Assembly (NCBI RefSeq): GCF_001676785.2 | Contig: NZ_CP015910.2 | Span: 1,736,001-1,800,000, forward strand | Direction: 5' to 3' | Origin: Brachyspira hyodysenteriae ATCC 27164 | Lineage (GTDB): Bacteria; Spirochaetota; Brachyspiria; Brachyspirales; Brachyspiraceae | DNA: 64,000 bases | Shown here: positions 63,237-64,000 of the stretch, piece by piece | Position numbering within the stretch: the stretch's first letter is position 1 | How the letters are laid out: each line of letters begins with the position of its first letter | The notes under the pieces: generated by a model | What the model saw: the letters and a program-made list of their open reading frames with translations, nothing else | The model's database searches: none | Told to the model about the DNA's origin: nothing | Translations under genes and position numbers: made by a program

Positions 63237-64000
63237 TTATTTATTATAATCTTCTATAAGCTGTTCAAAAAATCCTTTTTCAACATCAATAAGTTTTACT
63301 CTGCTTGTTTGATTAAATTTCTGTGCATCTGATTTATAATTATAATAATACTCTTCATTGTATACTTCTGAAAAATTAGTAGCTGATGCTGATATAAGAT
63401 TAGATTTACCTGTAGAAAATTTATCTAAATATAATTCATTATTTTCTATAATAAATGTGTAATAATATGTTTTACCGCGATCATATTGTTCTGCTGTAAT
63501 ATAGTTTCCTGATACAGCAATATTAAAATCGCTTAAATATGTATATTCATAAAATGCATCTTGTAAAGGATAAAACCCTGATACAAATGAAGCTTTATTA
63601 TCCTCTTTTTTCCATATAGTTATATAATGAAAATATTTATCTTCCTCACTTGTAAAATCATCAGGATAATCTATATATTCCTGATTTAATATAGGAGATG
63701 ATATAAACATATATTTATTATTAGTATCAGATTTAACAATAGACTCAGAAGTTGGTTCATAATAAAAATCGGTATTAGCTAATTTAAAATTCTGAGCTGT
63801 TTTATTTAATATTTTTACAATCAAATCATAATAATTATTTCCTGTAATAACAGTACCATTCAAATTTGTAGGACTTAAAACAGGAAAGTTATTTATTATT
63901 TCATCTCTTTCATCAGTATAATAACTATAATAATTCCAAATGTTTTCTAATTCTTGATTGTCTTGAAAACAATTAATATTAACATCAGCATTTTTTTCCA
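63237..64000 (-). CDS. hypothetical protein, 5' end outside the window
   Basis: The reading frame is open from its stop at 63,237 to the right edge (more than 250 codons), so the start is outside the window. A TTG at 63,863 is unlikely to be the true start. The visible part has no recognised family; it is rich in tyrosine and asparagine with beta-strand-like stretches (YYYTFIIENNELYLDKFSTG). This could be the C-terminal part of an exported or lipoprotein-type Brachyspira protein. Nothing in it identifies a function. Confidence 0.65.
   Translation of the reverse strand, partial: EKNADVNINCFQDNQELENIWNYYSYYTDERDEIINNFPVLSPTNLNGTVITGNNYYDLIVKILNKTAQNFKLANTDFYYEPTSESIVKSDTNNKYMFISSPILNQEYIDYPDDFTSEEDKYFHYITIWKKEDNKASFVSGFYPLQDAFYEYTYLSDFNIAVSGNYITAEQYDRGKTYYYTFIIENNELYLDKFSTGKSNLISASATNFSEVYNEEYYYNYKSDAQKFNQTSRVKLIDVEKGFFEQLIEDYNK

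Overview
The window looks like a chromosomal segment of a Brachyspira species (anaerobic intestinal spirochaete). This rests on very low G+C with A/T-ending codons, AGGAG-type ribosome binding sites, flagellar and chemotaxis genes, many short lipoproteins, and gene neighbourhoods typical of spirochaetes. Species cannot be fixed from sequence alone. No rRNA, tRNA or CRISPR array was seen. Most of the window is ordinary core genome; the accessory parts are one restriction-modification pair, several dispersed repeats and a few orphan genes.

Layout. 0-1.9 kb: fliF on the minus strand, with a two-promoter upstream region. 1.9-4.6 kb: pncC, miaA, rpoZ, gmk (minus). 4.8-6.7 kb: gltX and a CheY-like receiver (plus). 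6.7-14.4 kb (minus): small secreted proteins, ADP-heptose genes hldD/hldE, an RlmD-type rRNA methyltransferase, an Rpn-type nuclease, an Eis-like acetyltransferase, an Fe-S PD-(D/E)XK nuclease and an ankyrin protein. 14.5-21.2 kb: an outer-membrane-type protein and proB (plus), then galT, a second receiver, proC and an endonuclease III relative (minus). 21.3-24.0 kb (plus): a TrhP-like U32 protein, ruvX and a DUF4340 protein. 24.0-32.3 kb (minus): lptB, ferritin, a large SNF2 helicase, a patatin and fliD. 32.5-36.7 kb: TM2 protein, BspA-type protein, a perfect 280-bp tandem repeat, a DNA methyltransferase/restriction enzyme pair and an AAC(6')-like acetyltransferase. 36.8-42.3 kb: a GHL10 lipoprotein, two unknown proteins and an oppBC permease pair. 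42.8-45.2 kb (minus): rnhA, nrnA, rbfA, cheW. 45.5-50.8 kb (plus): an SbcD/SbcC (YhaO/YhaN)-like pair, a NYN-domain protein and tyrA. 51-53 kb (minus): an M24 peptidase and a DMT transporter. 53.0-54.3 kb: a candidate small RNA with its own flagellar-type promoter, then a 46-aa ORF and a membrane protein (plus). 54.4-57.6 kb (minus): thrS-infC-rpmI-rplT. 57.9-64 kb: a broken chemoreceptor gene, class II aldolase, a 30-aa basic protein, an exported SAM-hydrolase-family lipoprotein, a membrane-anchored HNH nuclease, a MITE-like element and an incomplete gene at the right edge.

The most interesting signal is at 53,261-53,372 on the minus strand. A near-perfect sigma-28 promoter (TAAAGTTA, 11 nt, GCCGATAA) is followed after about 80 nt by a strong intrinsic terminator, and no protein is encoded between them. 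The predicted RNA has two hairpins whose loops are C-rich (ACUACCCC and UUCAUCCCAC), as in sRNAs that bind ribosome binding sites. The same promoter architecture, with the same 11-nt spacing, precedes fliF, and a partial match precedes fliD. This suggests a motility-coupled sRNA under FliA control, which needs experimental confirmation.

The second theme is a family of non-coding repeats. A 280-bp unit is present as a perfect tandem duplication next to the restriction-modification genes, and as a diverged inverted copy with terminal inverted repeats at 62.8-63.15 kb. The diverged copy carries GC-rich mini-inserts with the core GACGAAGTCC, which also occur at 25.8 kb.
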